A DNA stretch of 64,000 nt, from the NCBI GenBank assembly GCA_031772625.1, contig CM062805.1, positions 512,348,102 through 512,412,101 on the forward strand, in the 5' to 3' direction. This DNA is from Pinus tabuliformis (taxonomy: Eukaryota > Streptophyta > Pinopsida > Pinales > Pinaceae). The position numbers and the translations under genes were made by a program. Under the pieces are notes generated by a model, which saw only the letters and a program-made list of their open reading frames with translations, searched no databases and had not been told where the DNA came from. Of this stretch, positions 45,097 through 54,911 are shown piece by piece (position 1 is the stretch's first letter; every line of letters begins with the position of its first letter).

Positions 45097-46028
45097 ACCT
45101 TCATTCCACCGAGTTGAATGAAATGAATCTTGGGGGGCATGCACCTCGATATGCGTTATTATGTTGGGGGCATGCAAACTTATCACGAGCAGTGTTACTA
45201 CAGGGTTCAATCTCGTTAAAAAATAAACCCGCCACGAGCAGTGTTACTGCAGGGTTCAAGCTCGTTAAAAAATAAACCCGCATCGAGCAGTTTTAGCACA
45301 TAGTTCAAGCTCGTTAAAAAATAAACATAAGACATGAGCAAATCTTTCCACCCGCATTTAAGCTCGTTAAAAGATGAACTATTCCCCGGTAAATAACCAT
45401 CGTGAATGTAGTACTTCAGCCATTAAAGCCTTGGTCGTGTTTGCACCGTCACCTCCACTTTTTCATTGGCCGATCATTCACCTCCATTTGATTGTTTACC
45501 CATTTTGAGGAACAGCTGCGAAGAGTGATTTCACTAGCCATCCTTGTGACACTGTCATGATTGGAAAATTCCAAACCTTACCTGGAATCAGCTGCTACCC
45601 GTTTTATCACTCATTCCTCAAAAGATGAGTCTCCTTTAAGCTCTTTTCAACTGACTCGTAAAATATGAAAAGATTGCCGAGCCATTGGCCTCTCCAGCTC
45701 GTTAAAGGGACAGGAAGTGCTATCCCTCCTCTAGATTTTAATCTTTTTGGACCTGAGGGATTATTACACAAAAAGATCGAGCGCTTGTTTTGTTCGGCTC
45801 GTTAAAAGTATCGAAAATCCATTCCTTCTGTATTTTTTTATACTTTTTCAGACTTAAGGGATTAGATGACGAAAAAGGAATTTTGGAGTTACCTTTATGT
45901 TCCTTTTCAAACTCTCTAAAATTGAAAAGGACCAAGTTATCTTTGTCGTTAAACTCGTTAAAAAGATTAATAGCGACAAACTTGTCTATAGACGAGAACG
46001 AGTTTCACTATCGCTAGGCTCGTTAAAA
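44996..46028 (+). repeat. Array of CTCGTTAAAA boxes in element F
   Basis: At least ten boxes with the core CTC(G/A)TTAAAA start near 44997, 45051, 45212, 45261, 45310, 45363, 45698, 45798, 45954 and 46019. Four of them (45212-45372) lie about 49 bases apart and share longer text: GCTCGTTAAAAAATAAAC, often with CGAGCAG between. The rest are irregularly spaced. All face the same way. Tandem repeats between the last coding frame and the 3' LTR are known in Tat/Ogre-type elements. Confidence 0.75.
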
Positions 46029-46458
46029 CATAGCGATGGGTTTGCCCGAAGGGAAAATTATAGAACAAGCATATGTTATCCTCCTCAAGCTTGACAAAAA
46101 TAAAGAGGTACTGGTCAGCAATGACTGGGGAAAAATTGGGAAGAAAAGTCAAAGAAACTTTGTTGGTAGCAAGTCGCTCTTGAACATGACACTTCCACTC
46201 CGTGTCCGAGTCGGATTGGGTTGTTTCATTCACCGGTCACATCACCATGGTCACGCCATACCATCCACATTTGGGGTTAATGCTACCAATCCATCACAGT
46301 AGTGTCGCCGATATGTTCAAGAGAAGTCATTCAGAGAATTCACCTATGTCTCACCCACTACCATACATTATACTCCATTCTTTCATGACCGCCACCCTGA
46401 ACCTTATATCACCAGATCGTTTTCACCTCCATTAAAATCATTTGCTCCGTTCCGTGTC

Positions 46459-46880
46459 ATTGATGTGGGATTCATTAAGGCCCTCCTATGACGGATCACT
46501 TCTTGTCGACATCAGCTCATTATCCAAGAAGTTGATCTAGGAACATCCCATTCAGTACTTTGAAACTTGCATGCCTCAATGGCAAGTTTCTCACTTCCGG
46601 CGACAGGTTTACATCAATTGCCTTCGACCGAAATATTTTGCGTGGTGTTCGATGCCAAGTCCTTTATTCACACCACGTGAATTGTACTGCAGTACCTTGA
46701 GGATCATTATCATTATCAGTGATTCCTCTCGCGCTTGTTAACAGTTTACATCATTGACTGGTAATCAAGCGATGTCTTTCCATGTTCGACTTCAAAACAT
46801 TTCTCACATGGATCGACTTGTACTTCGAGTGAAGATCAGACGAGATTGAAGACCCCGGATCTAGTTTCATCCATCCGGGC
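46459..46880 (+). other. 3' tail module of element F shared with element D
   Basis: Noncoding. It aligns by eye with 30583-30965 of element D in the same orientation and block order. It has no gene of its own. Confidence 0.55.
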
Positions 46881-47193
46881 TGCGATATATATTCAGGGAA
46901 ATAAAGACATTAAATGTACATCATTGCTGCACAGATAATCATCCACTCAAAAGGATGATGGCTCTACCAAAATCATTAGTCTACACTCAGACGATTGTCT
47001 GTCCTATGTACATGAAAATGAATTTATAAAGCTGAGCATGGGAATGCCCTCCTCAGCTAGATCATGAAAATAGTATGCAGATAATGTATTGTATTGTATC
47101 TTATTACAGGTCTCCTCCCAGCATTGAAAGAACTTCGAATCCTCATAATAGAGCATTTCACCTGACACCAAAAGGTTAACGGCCTCATACTTT

Positions 47194-47203
47194 AGGGGGA
47201 AAC
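47194..47203 (+). other. Polypurine tract of element F
   Basis: AGGGGGAAAC runs directly into the TGTTATAG start of the 3' LTR. Confidence 0.8.
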
Positions 47204-48246
47204 TGTTATAGACATTTTTGGGCCCTACAACCCCAAGCATAAAATGTCCATAAATCAAGGGCTCCTAAGTCCCTATAAGTGTTGTTCTAACCCCTAAAGG
47301 AACAAGGTCAACAGATTACAGCTTCTCCCAGAAGTTCTCCACCAGAAACTGCTCAGAATGGGTCAAAACAGGATCATTTCAGCTGCTCCACTGGCTAGGT
47401 GCGTTGCATTGCACCTAAATACACTGTGAGGGTGTGTTGCATTTCAAAACTCCCTTCTGTAGGGTGCGATGGGCGAGAAATGACAAATGGCAGTGTCATT
47501 CCGCGAGGTGGAGAGACAATGGAAGCTTCCAGAATCTTCTCCTGTGACACTTGCCTCACTGAATTCGACCAAGGATAAGTAAGAGACCTTCAGTCTCCAA
47601 GTGGAAGCAAGAACTGACAGAGAGAAGACACTAATCAAATCACAAGCTGACTCATCCTCCTTACAGATATCTATATATGGATCCCTCATCCCAGAGATCC
47701 AGAGGCTGGAATTTTGCATATTGTAAGGAATTGTTGTTGGTTTCTAGAGACAAACATCATATTGTTGGGTGATTTATGCTTTCTTTGAGGTGAAGAGGGG
47801 ATTCTTTGCTGGGAGGTTGATGCTGGGTCGGAACCACTGGTTGTAACTCCTCCTGGATCTTTTCTTTTTTATCAATAAAAACTATTTGAGTTTTCCTCCA
47901 TGCTTTTGTATCATTGATGCTTGTTACATTTTGTATGGTTAACTTAAATCTGATCCTAAGTTGTTTATGAATGTAGATCCATGTCTTTGTACAGTGCTCT
48001 TCTTCTGTGATCTTACAGGTACTTTGTGAAGCTAGGCAAGCAAGGGAGCAAGTAGCTGGAGACTATCAAAGAAGAGAGGGATTGGATCAAAGGATTAGCG
48101 CAAGACACAGGTTGGTTCTTTCTATTCCTCTCTATCTATAATTCATAAAGGAAATACAAAAGTAGTTTTTCTCTGTTTGTTTCTAAGGTAGCTGTCACAC
48201 CTTAGTGGGATAGAGCAGTTCTAAATAGACACTTTTCCCGGTAACA
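47204..48246 (+). repeat. 3' LTR of element F
   Basis: 1043 bases, the same length as the 5' copy and about 97% identical. It ends CCCGGTAACA and is followed by the target duplication ACAAC. Confidence 0.93.
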
Positions 48247-48534
48247 ACAACCTATAAATTATAGCCTTTACTAACAAAAATATAAACCTTGTTCTTTTAC
48301 CTGTAGATTACTGGTCAATTAGCTTGTCATCCATTTTCCCATTTCATAATAGTAATTAACTAGAAAATATAGTAGCAAACAATGTTGTGGTAAGCCCTAA
48401 GTAGTGGCAAAACATTAAACCAAAATAGTGAAAATGGAAAGGACATACTTTGCTTGGGCTTATTATGAAAAGATTATGGACAACAAAGTTTTTATTTAAA
48501 TTTTAACAAACTCACTGTTGTGGCAATGTTTTTA

Positions 48535-49743
48535 TTCAAATATAACCCTATCCATATTTTAGGAAATGACATTAGCCCTTGTGCTCACATGCTTACCAGG
48601 ATGTTAAATGCCAAGCAAACTTGACCATTGATACCCTCAATGAAGTTAAAGGAAAGAAGATTTTGGAGTTGGTCAACCTTCTAATTTCCCTTTTCTGTAA
48701 GGAACTCCTTGTAGTGGCAGATTTTTTCAATTCAAATACAACCCTTGTCCATATTCTAGGCCATAATGTTGGTCCTTTCTTACATGTTGATCAAGATGTT
48801 AAACACCAAGAAAACTTGAACATTGATACCCTCAATTACATTAAAAGAAAGAAAGAAAGAATAAATTTAGAAATGGTAGATCTCAGAATTGGCCACTCTT
48901 GTAATACCCCACAGACACCTTCACTTGATGAATCCTAAATGTCAGGGCAAAGGTATCCATACATTCTTCAAATTGAAACTCCAGGTTAGAGCCAAATGTT
49001 GTTTTTGCCTCACTCCTACAAATTTGAGCATTAGATGTGGAAATACACTCCTTTTTCTCCCCACACAACTTCATTTCCAACCTATCTTGATGGATCAACT
49101 GAATAGACCATAAAAAGAGGATATCAAGATGAAGCAACCAAATATACCTCTTCGAGACATAATTGACAAGCATTGAGATAGGTAGATGCATTCCCTTACA
49201 TGTTTCCTGATACTCTTTAAACCCAAAAAAAATTATGGTAAGATCGAGTTTAATGAGGATGAGAGGTAAATGATGTTAAACACCAAGAAAACTTGACCAT
49301 TGATACCTTCAATGACACTAAAAGTAATAAAGAAATAATAAATGCAAAAACAATAGGTATTAGAGTTGGCCAATCTTATAATACCCCATTGACACCCCCT
49401 GTTATTGAATCTTGAATGTCAGGGCGAAGGCATCCATAAATTCCTCAAAGTCAAACTCCAAGTTAGAGAAAGATGTTTTCATTGCCTCACACTCCAAATT
49501 TGAGCACTAGATTTGGAAATACACTCTTTTTGGTCCACACACAACTTCCTTTCCAACCTACCTTAATGGATCAACTAAATAAACAATCAAAAGAGGATAT
49601 CAAGCTGAAGCAACCAAATATGCTTCTTCAAGGCATAATTGAAATCGTTGAGATAAGTATATGCATTCCCTTACATGCTTTCTGGTACTCTTTAAACCTA
49701 GATCAATTTTGTGGTTAGATCGATTTTAATGAGGATGATAGGT
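48535..49743 (+). repeat. Nested tandem duplications (periods about 195 and 477 bp)
   Basis: The block from 48795 to 49271 is repeated, diverged, from 49272 to about 49743 (both start GATGTTAAACACCAAG). Its front part also resembles 48600-48794 (GATGTTAAATGCCAAG), giving a shorter upstream unit of about 195 bases. Shared text includes TTGACCATTGATACC and ATGTCAGGGC. Frames within it are short and not conserved between the copies, so this is probably noncoding. Confidence 0.75.
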
Positions 49744-50650
49744 CAATAGAGTACTTAATACATGTAATAAAAGGTTCTTCCTTGAATAAGAAAGCCAAAA
49801 TCACATAATTTCCCAACTAAAAGATTATAGGGCCTTGAAAAAATATTTCCCTATGTTTGTGCTATGCAAAAAGGAAGGAATATGTTACCAGGTACCTCTA
49901 CAAGCATGATCGATTCATTAAATTTTTTTATTTTTTTTATTTTGTTCAATCGTATTGTTATTTTTCACCTTCCATCTCAAGTCCTTGAACACAGGCCACT
50001 TGCTAAATCTTTGGTGGAAAAGGTTTAGATATTTTCCATTTGAATCTTAAACCATATCTTTAGACATTTGTCATTTATATCTTAAACCAGACCTATAGTG
50101 ATACAAGTCACCACTGCAATTGGTGAATGTTTGAGAAAATACATTCCAAGAATCGCAACCAATTTTCTTCATAGAGGGAAACACTTTTGTTTAATAAACA
50201 TAAAGTCCATAACTAAATCTTCAACATGATGCGTATTTCAAAATTGCAGCAAAATGTTACAAAATAAGGTTATAAACCCTTTCGTTTAAAGTGAATTCCA
50301 CTTAATAATGGCATTCACAAATTACAATAAGAACTCAAAGACCAAAAAGGTGGATAGCAAGGTCATTATGTGTTGAAAATGCAGCAAGAAAGTATCAATT
50401 TTGATTTTTTCCTTAATTAAATTGAGGAAATTCAAAATTCCATATCAACAAACAACTTGAAGGAGTTAACTGAGGTGACATGGCACTTGTCACTCAGTTA
50501 AGAACACTCAATTCAAGTTGATGAGTTGAGGTTCAGTTTATTTGTGTTGATTCCTAAAAATTAGGAGTCTACCTTAGTTAATTTGAGCTAGGGGCATGAA
50601 GTCTAGTGGTGTGCAATGGGCCCCTAAATTTTATGAGCCTAGGTTGACTT
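49744..50650. other. AT-rich DNA, nothing recognisable
   Basis: No supported gene or repeat between the tandem duplication and the left end of the element H copy. Confidence 0.4.
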
Positions 50651-50665
50651 TGTAGCGGCTACAAC

Positions 50666-51712
50666 TATAGAAATTTCCACTGTAGATCAACAGATTATGC
50701 AATATACTAAAGCAAAATACAAGATCTACTTCCACAACAAACTTTGCAGAAGCTTAATCAAATTGAGCAAGATCAAATAGAACACATATAACTGAGAATG
50801 AGAAATCAATCACACATGAACACAGAAGAATAAACCGGGGAAAGCCTCAGCCTAAAACCCCAATCTTTGTATTATCATACAAGTGGAAATATGTTCAGAT
50901 TACAAAAGAATCAGCTCACAAACTATCCTGATCTCTCTGCAATCAAACTGCTGCTCGTAGATAGTCAAAGGCTTCTCACAAACCTTCTCCTCTGCCCTCC
51001 AAGCCTCCTATTTCCTTGCTTAGTTTTCCTTGGGGTTCAGTGTTGCCACCTGTGTGAATTGGCCTCTTCACACACTCACTAACCTCTGATCTAACTGCAC
51101 AATCCTGCAGGAGATAATTCCTTCTGCATGGATGAGTTTCCTATATAGGAAAAATCCTCCAACTGATAGTACAATATCCCTTCCTCTGATCTCAACTGGG
51201 TCTCTGACTGAACTGACATGCATGAGTTATTTATGAGAGAATATTCAGTTATCTGAAGTGTAGCAGTTACATGCATGCATGCATTAACTAACTGAACTCA
51301 CAATTAGTTCAAAAAACTATTTTCAACTAATCTAACTGGACTTAACTCAGTTAACTAAGCTAACTAATTACAACTCATCCTCATCTCTTTAACTGAGGGA
51401 TAAATTCCTCAATCAATGGAGAAATTGTTGCATGTCTTCACATAGACTTCATGTTTGATTTTCTACAACTAATTAACTCAAGATGAATTAATTAATTATT
51501 TCACAAACGGCTGCTAAGATCAAATTCGAATTTTACTTCTCAATTTTAGTTCAGGGACTAACTAAAATTGGAATCCATCCCAAAATGATATTTATAGCAA
51601 TGTTATTTTTAGCACTTCCATTTTTCATTCCTTGTTGCTATGTTCAACACTGGTACCCGAACTACTATTTATAGCAATGTTATTTTTAGCATTTGTTGTT
51701 GCCATTTTCAAA
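50666..51712 (-). repeat. 3' LTR of element G (left copy)
   Basis: Starts TATAGAAAT on the plus strand, where the other copy has TGTAGAAAT. It contains the TATA-centred palindrome at 51137-51152 and a direct duplication of TTTATAGCAATGTTATTTTT (units near 51591 and 51668). The right edge is at about 51710, next to a tract that is purine-rich on the minus strand. Confidence 0.85.
51137..51152. promoter_or_regulatory. TATA-centred perfect palindrome in element G LTR
   Basis: TTTCCTATATAGGAAA is a perfect 16-bp palindrome with TATATA at its centre. It is conserved at 54309-54324 in the other LTR. Because it is symmetric, it could in principle direct transcription both ways. Confidence 0.6.
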
Positions 51713-52355
51713 ACTCCCTCTCAACAAGAAATGCATTCAACTCGAACCTGATCCTAAACCTTTGGAATGTTCTGCATGCAACACTTCTCCCAAGTGTTAT
51801 TGCTCCAGCAACTCTAGAAACAAAAAAATCTCCGACCTGACCTCTCTGTTGGGCTAGAAACACCCTCTGATGGTGAAGTTCCATCTGCTGCTAACAAGTG
51901 CTCCCTCTCTAACCTCTGAGCTGCTGCAACACTCCATGCATCTCGCACCATTGCACACCTCTCTGTGCCATCCTACACTGGTGCAAAACTCTTGTACCTC
52001 TCGCATTGTTGCAACCTGCTAGCTCTGCACTGTCTTGGGATTCCTGCACTGTAGCTCTCTCTGCCACTCCATCTACATCTGTCTCTACCCACTCAGCCAG
52101 TCCTGCTACTCCTCATCAGGGCTCCTATAGCAAGGTCTAATCAAAGAGGTTGGGTACCTCAATGATCCTGCCCTTATTCCAACCTTCTTGGGATTGTCAC
52201 TCCACATCGCCCCACCTCCTACCTGGAGGTATGGATGCATGTGATCCCTCTGCCCACTTAGCTCAAAATTCCCCCCTACTAGAGGTATCTACATGAGTAG
52301 ATGCCTCCACTCGATCTCCTCTCAGCTTCTCTAGTTGTGGTTGCTCCACAACCTC
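51713..52355 (-). other. Noncoding interior of element G
   Basis: Between the protease region and the left LTR I see no integrase or polymerase sequence. The plus strand is C/T-rich with repeated CTCTGCAC and TTGCACC-like words. The right part may be a remnant of Gag-Pol sequence too diverged to identify. Confidence 0.4.
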
Positions 52356-52817
52356 CTAAAGTTGCTTCACCAATTGTGACTCCTCAACAATTGCTTGAGA
52401 CTTCTTCTGGTGCTGCATGTTGAGAGGTAATGTACGCTTCCTCTCAACCATCAAGCATCCAATAGTTTCCTTACTCCTCAAGGCTTTGCATGCATCTTGA
52501 ACCTCAGGAGCATACAGGTTCTTGACTCGTGAACCAATCTCCTTCACCTGTCTCGTGGTGATGTGTCGAAGGAAAACCTTTCCCTTACTGAAGACTACAC
52601 CATAGCCTTTGTCTTCCAACATTGTGATCGACACCAAATTTTTCCTCAATCCTGGTACATACTTGACATTAGTCAAGGTAATGCTAGCTCTATGCTCCCT
52701 CTGAAAAACAATTATGCCTACACCTGAGACACTATAATTTTCATCATTACCCATCGCTATGAGTATCTGGAGATCTTTCTCCTCCAAGGTACTGAACAAA
52801 CTCTTGTCTGCAGTCAT
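52356..52817 (-). pseudogene. Protease-to-integrase linker region of element G (Copia-like)
   Basis: A 153-residue frame with the Copia pattern downstream of the protease active site: MGNDENYSVSGVGII, then ITLTNVKYVPGLRKNLVSIT, LEDKGYGVVFSKGKVFL. These are the usual words of the protease end and the GAG-pre-integrase domain. Nothing of the integrase core follows. Confidence 0.8.
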
Positions 52818-52844
52818 GTGGAAAGAAGCTCCACTGTCAAGAAA

Positions 52845-53753
52845 CTAACCACATCCCACCATGGATGAAACCATGAATGCGAAGAGGGTAAAATCCAACT
52901 CGAACTGTGAGGCCAATGCCTCACCTTCAGATCCTTCCTTGGATCCCATCTTGGATTTCTTTAGTGGACAATTTGTAGCAAAATGGACTGCCTCATGACA
53001 ATGAAAGCATCGCACTTTCGATTTACCAAACTTCTTCCCACCATGGGAAGAAATTGATTTGGGATGAGAATCCTTCTCCTTCCCTTTCTTCGCCTTACTC
53101 ACTAAGGCACAATTTTCTTCATCCTCCTTGGATGAAGAACCATCTCTGGTGATTCTTCTTATCTCCTCTTGCATCAGATTTGACCAAATTCATTCCCAAT
53201 CTGGCAGTTTCTCTCTTCCATTAACCGAGTCTTGGTAGCTACGCCAGCTCTTAGGAAGACCGAGGAGTGCAAGACTCATCATGTCATCATTGGCTGTCGT
53301 GATCCCTACACTTCCAAGCTCATCCCTACAGGTGGTGAGCTTGTTCAGATATGTAGAGATCATGTCGCCCTTTTCACACTTGATTTTCCGAAGCTTGTCT
53401 TTCAGCGCTAGCTTCCTCTGATCGTTATTTTTCTGATATAGTTCTTTCAATGTTTTCCACATCGAAAATGGTGTCTCCTTCCCATGGAGGCTCTAGACTA
53501 TGTGGTCTCAAACTCCTTCCAGAGGGATTCTCCTCGCTCTAGCCACACATTTCTTCCATTCCACCAATTTTGTAGCATTAGCTATTGCTGGCTTGGGGAC
53601 TTCTTGATCATAGAATTCCTTTAGAACGTTGTCCTCTAATATTGCTTCCATGCAATCCTTCCAGGCTATATAATTTGAGCTGCCCTCAAGGGCATACTCG
53701 AGTCTTAAACTGTTGAACGCCATTGGTGAAAATGATATGTGATAAGAACTCAA
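52845..53753 (-). pseudogene. Gag of element G (Copia-like, UBN2 type)
   Basis: Three adjacent frames make up the Gag region. At the start: RLEYALEGSSNYIAWKDCME. In the middle: MWKTLKELYQKNNDQRKLAL, then MISTYLNKLTTCRDEL and LALLGLPKSWRSYQDSV. At the end: CFHCHEAVHFATNCPLKK, a canonical CX2CX4HX4C zinc knuckle. The pattern is that of Copia UBN2-type Gag. Broken by a few interruptions. Confidence 0.85.
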
Positions 53754-53826
53754 TTTCTATATTCAGGAACCTCAAACTTCAAACTTCTCCCTTCTTGTAT
53801 ATTGTTCTTTGCTTTGATCACCTTTT

Positions 53827-53837
53827 CTATGATACCA
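53827..53837 (-). other. Primer-binding site of element G (tRNA-iMet type)
   Basis: The minus strand reads TGGTATCATAG directly after the LTR. The TGGTATCA start is the usual Copia primer site complementary to initiator tRNA-Met. Confidence 0.8.
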
Positions 53838-54911
53838 TGTAGAAATTCCCACTGTAGATCAACATATTATGCAATATACTAAAGAAAAATACAATATCTA
53901 CTTCTACAACAAACTTTGTGGAAGCTTAATCGAATTGAGCAAGATTAAATAGAACACATATAAATGAGAATGAGAAATCAATCACACATGAACACAGAAG
54001 AATAACTGGGGAAAGCCTTAGCCTAAAACCCCAATCTTTGTATTATCATACCAGTGGAAATATGTTCAGATTACAAAAAGAATCAGCTCACAAGCTATCA
54101 TGCTCTCTCTGCAATCAAACTGTTGCTCATAGACAGTCAAAGGATTCTCAAAAACCTTCTCCTCTGCCCTCCAAGCCTCCTATCTCCTTGCGTAGTTTTC
54201 CTTGGGGTCTAGTGCTTCCACCTGTGTGAATTGGCCTCTTCACACACTCACTAACCTCTGATCTAACTACACAATCCTGAAGGAGATAATTCCTTCTGCA
54301 TGGATGAGTTTCCTATATAGGAAAAATACTCCAACTGATAGTACATTGTCCCTTCCTCTGATCTCAACTGGGTCTCTTACTGAACTGACATGCATGAGTT
54401 ATTTATGAGAGAATATTCAGTTATCTGAAGTGTAGCAGTTACATGCATGCATGCATTAACTAAATAAACTCACAATTAGTTCAACAAACTATTTGAACTA
54501 ATCTAACTGGACTTAACTTAGTTAACTGAGCTAACTAATTACAATTCAAAGTACAACTCATCCTCATCTCTTTAACTGAGGGATAAATTCCTCAGTCAAT
54601 GGAGAAACTGTTGCATGTCTTCACATAGACTTCATGTTTAATTTTCTACAACTAATTAACTCAAGATGAATTAATTAATTATTTCACAAATAGTTGCTAA
54701 GATCAAATTCGAATTTTACTTCTCAATTTTAGTTCAGGGACTAACTAAAATTGGAATCCATCCCGAAATGCTATTTATAGCAATGCTATTTTTAGCACTT
54801 CCATTTTTCATTCCTTGTTGTTATGTCCAACACTGGTACCCGAACTGCTATTTATAGCAATGCTATTTTTAGCATTTCTATTTTTATCTTTTCTTGTTGC
54901 CATTTTCAACA
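53838..54911 (-). repeat. 5' LTR of element G (right copy)
   Basis: TGTAGAAAT to TTTTCAACA on the plus strand, with the same landmarks as the left copy, including the palindrome at 54309-54324. It is followed by the target duplication ACAAC at 54912. Confidence 0.88.

Larger units (their letters stand above)
41796..48246 (+). mobile_element. Element F: gag-protease LTR retrotransposon, well preserved, no polymerase
   Basis: Two 1043-bp LTRs (41796-42838 and 47204-48246) differ at about 28-30 positions by hand count, roughly 97% identical. A perfect 5-bp target duplication, ACAAC, flanks them (41791-41795, 48247-48251). Inside are an open gag-protease frame, a second short frame, an array of CTCGTTAAAA boxes, a tail module shared with D, and a purine tract. 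RT, RNase H and integrase are absent, so it resembles the non-autonomous gag-bearing (TR-GAG) type. It is the youngest insertion here. With plant neutral rates between about 2e-9 and 1.3e-8 per site per year, that divergence means one to several million years. Confidence 0.92.
50666..54911 (-). mobile_element. Element G: Copia-like gag-protease retrotransposon inserted in H
   Basis: LTRs at 50666-51712 and 53838-54911, read on the minus strand. A tRNA-iMet-type primer site lies inside the right LTR edge. Gag (with zinc knuckle) and a protease region occupy 52356-53753. The perfect target duplication ACAAC (50661-50665, 54912-54916) interrupts text that is continuous at 61490 in the other H copy. 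Integrase, RT and RNase H are missing. The LTRs look about 94-95% identical by eye. Coding parts are broken by a few interruptions. Confidence 0.88.

Noticed and set aside
48535-49743. Tandem duplication as a CRISPR-like or satellite array
   Set aside because: Units are long, few and diverged, and there are no short identical repeats with unique spacers. It is best called a local tandem duplication.
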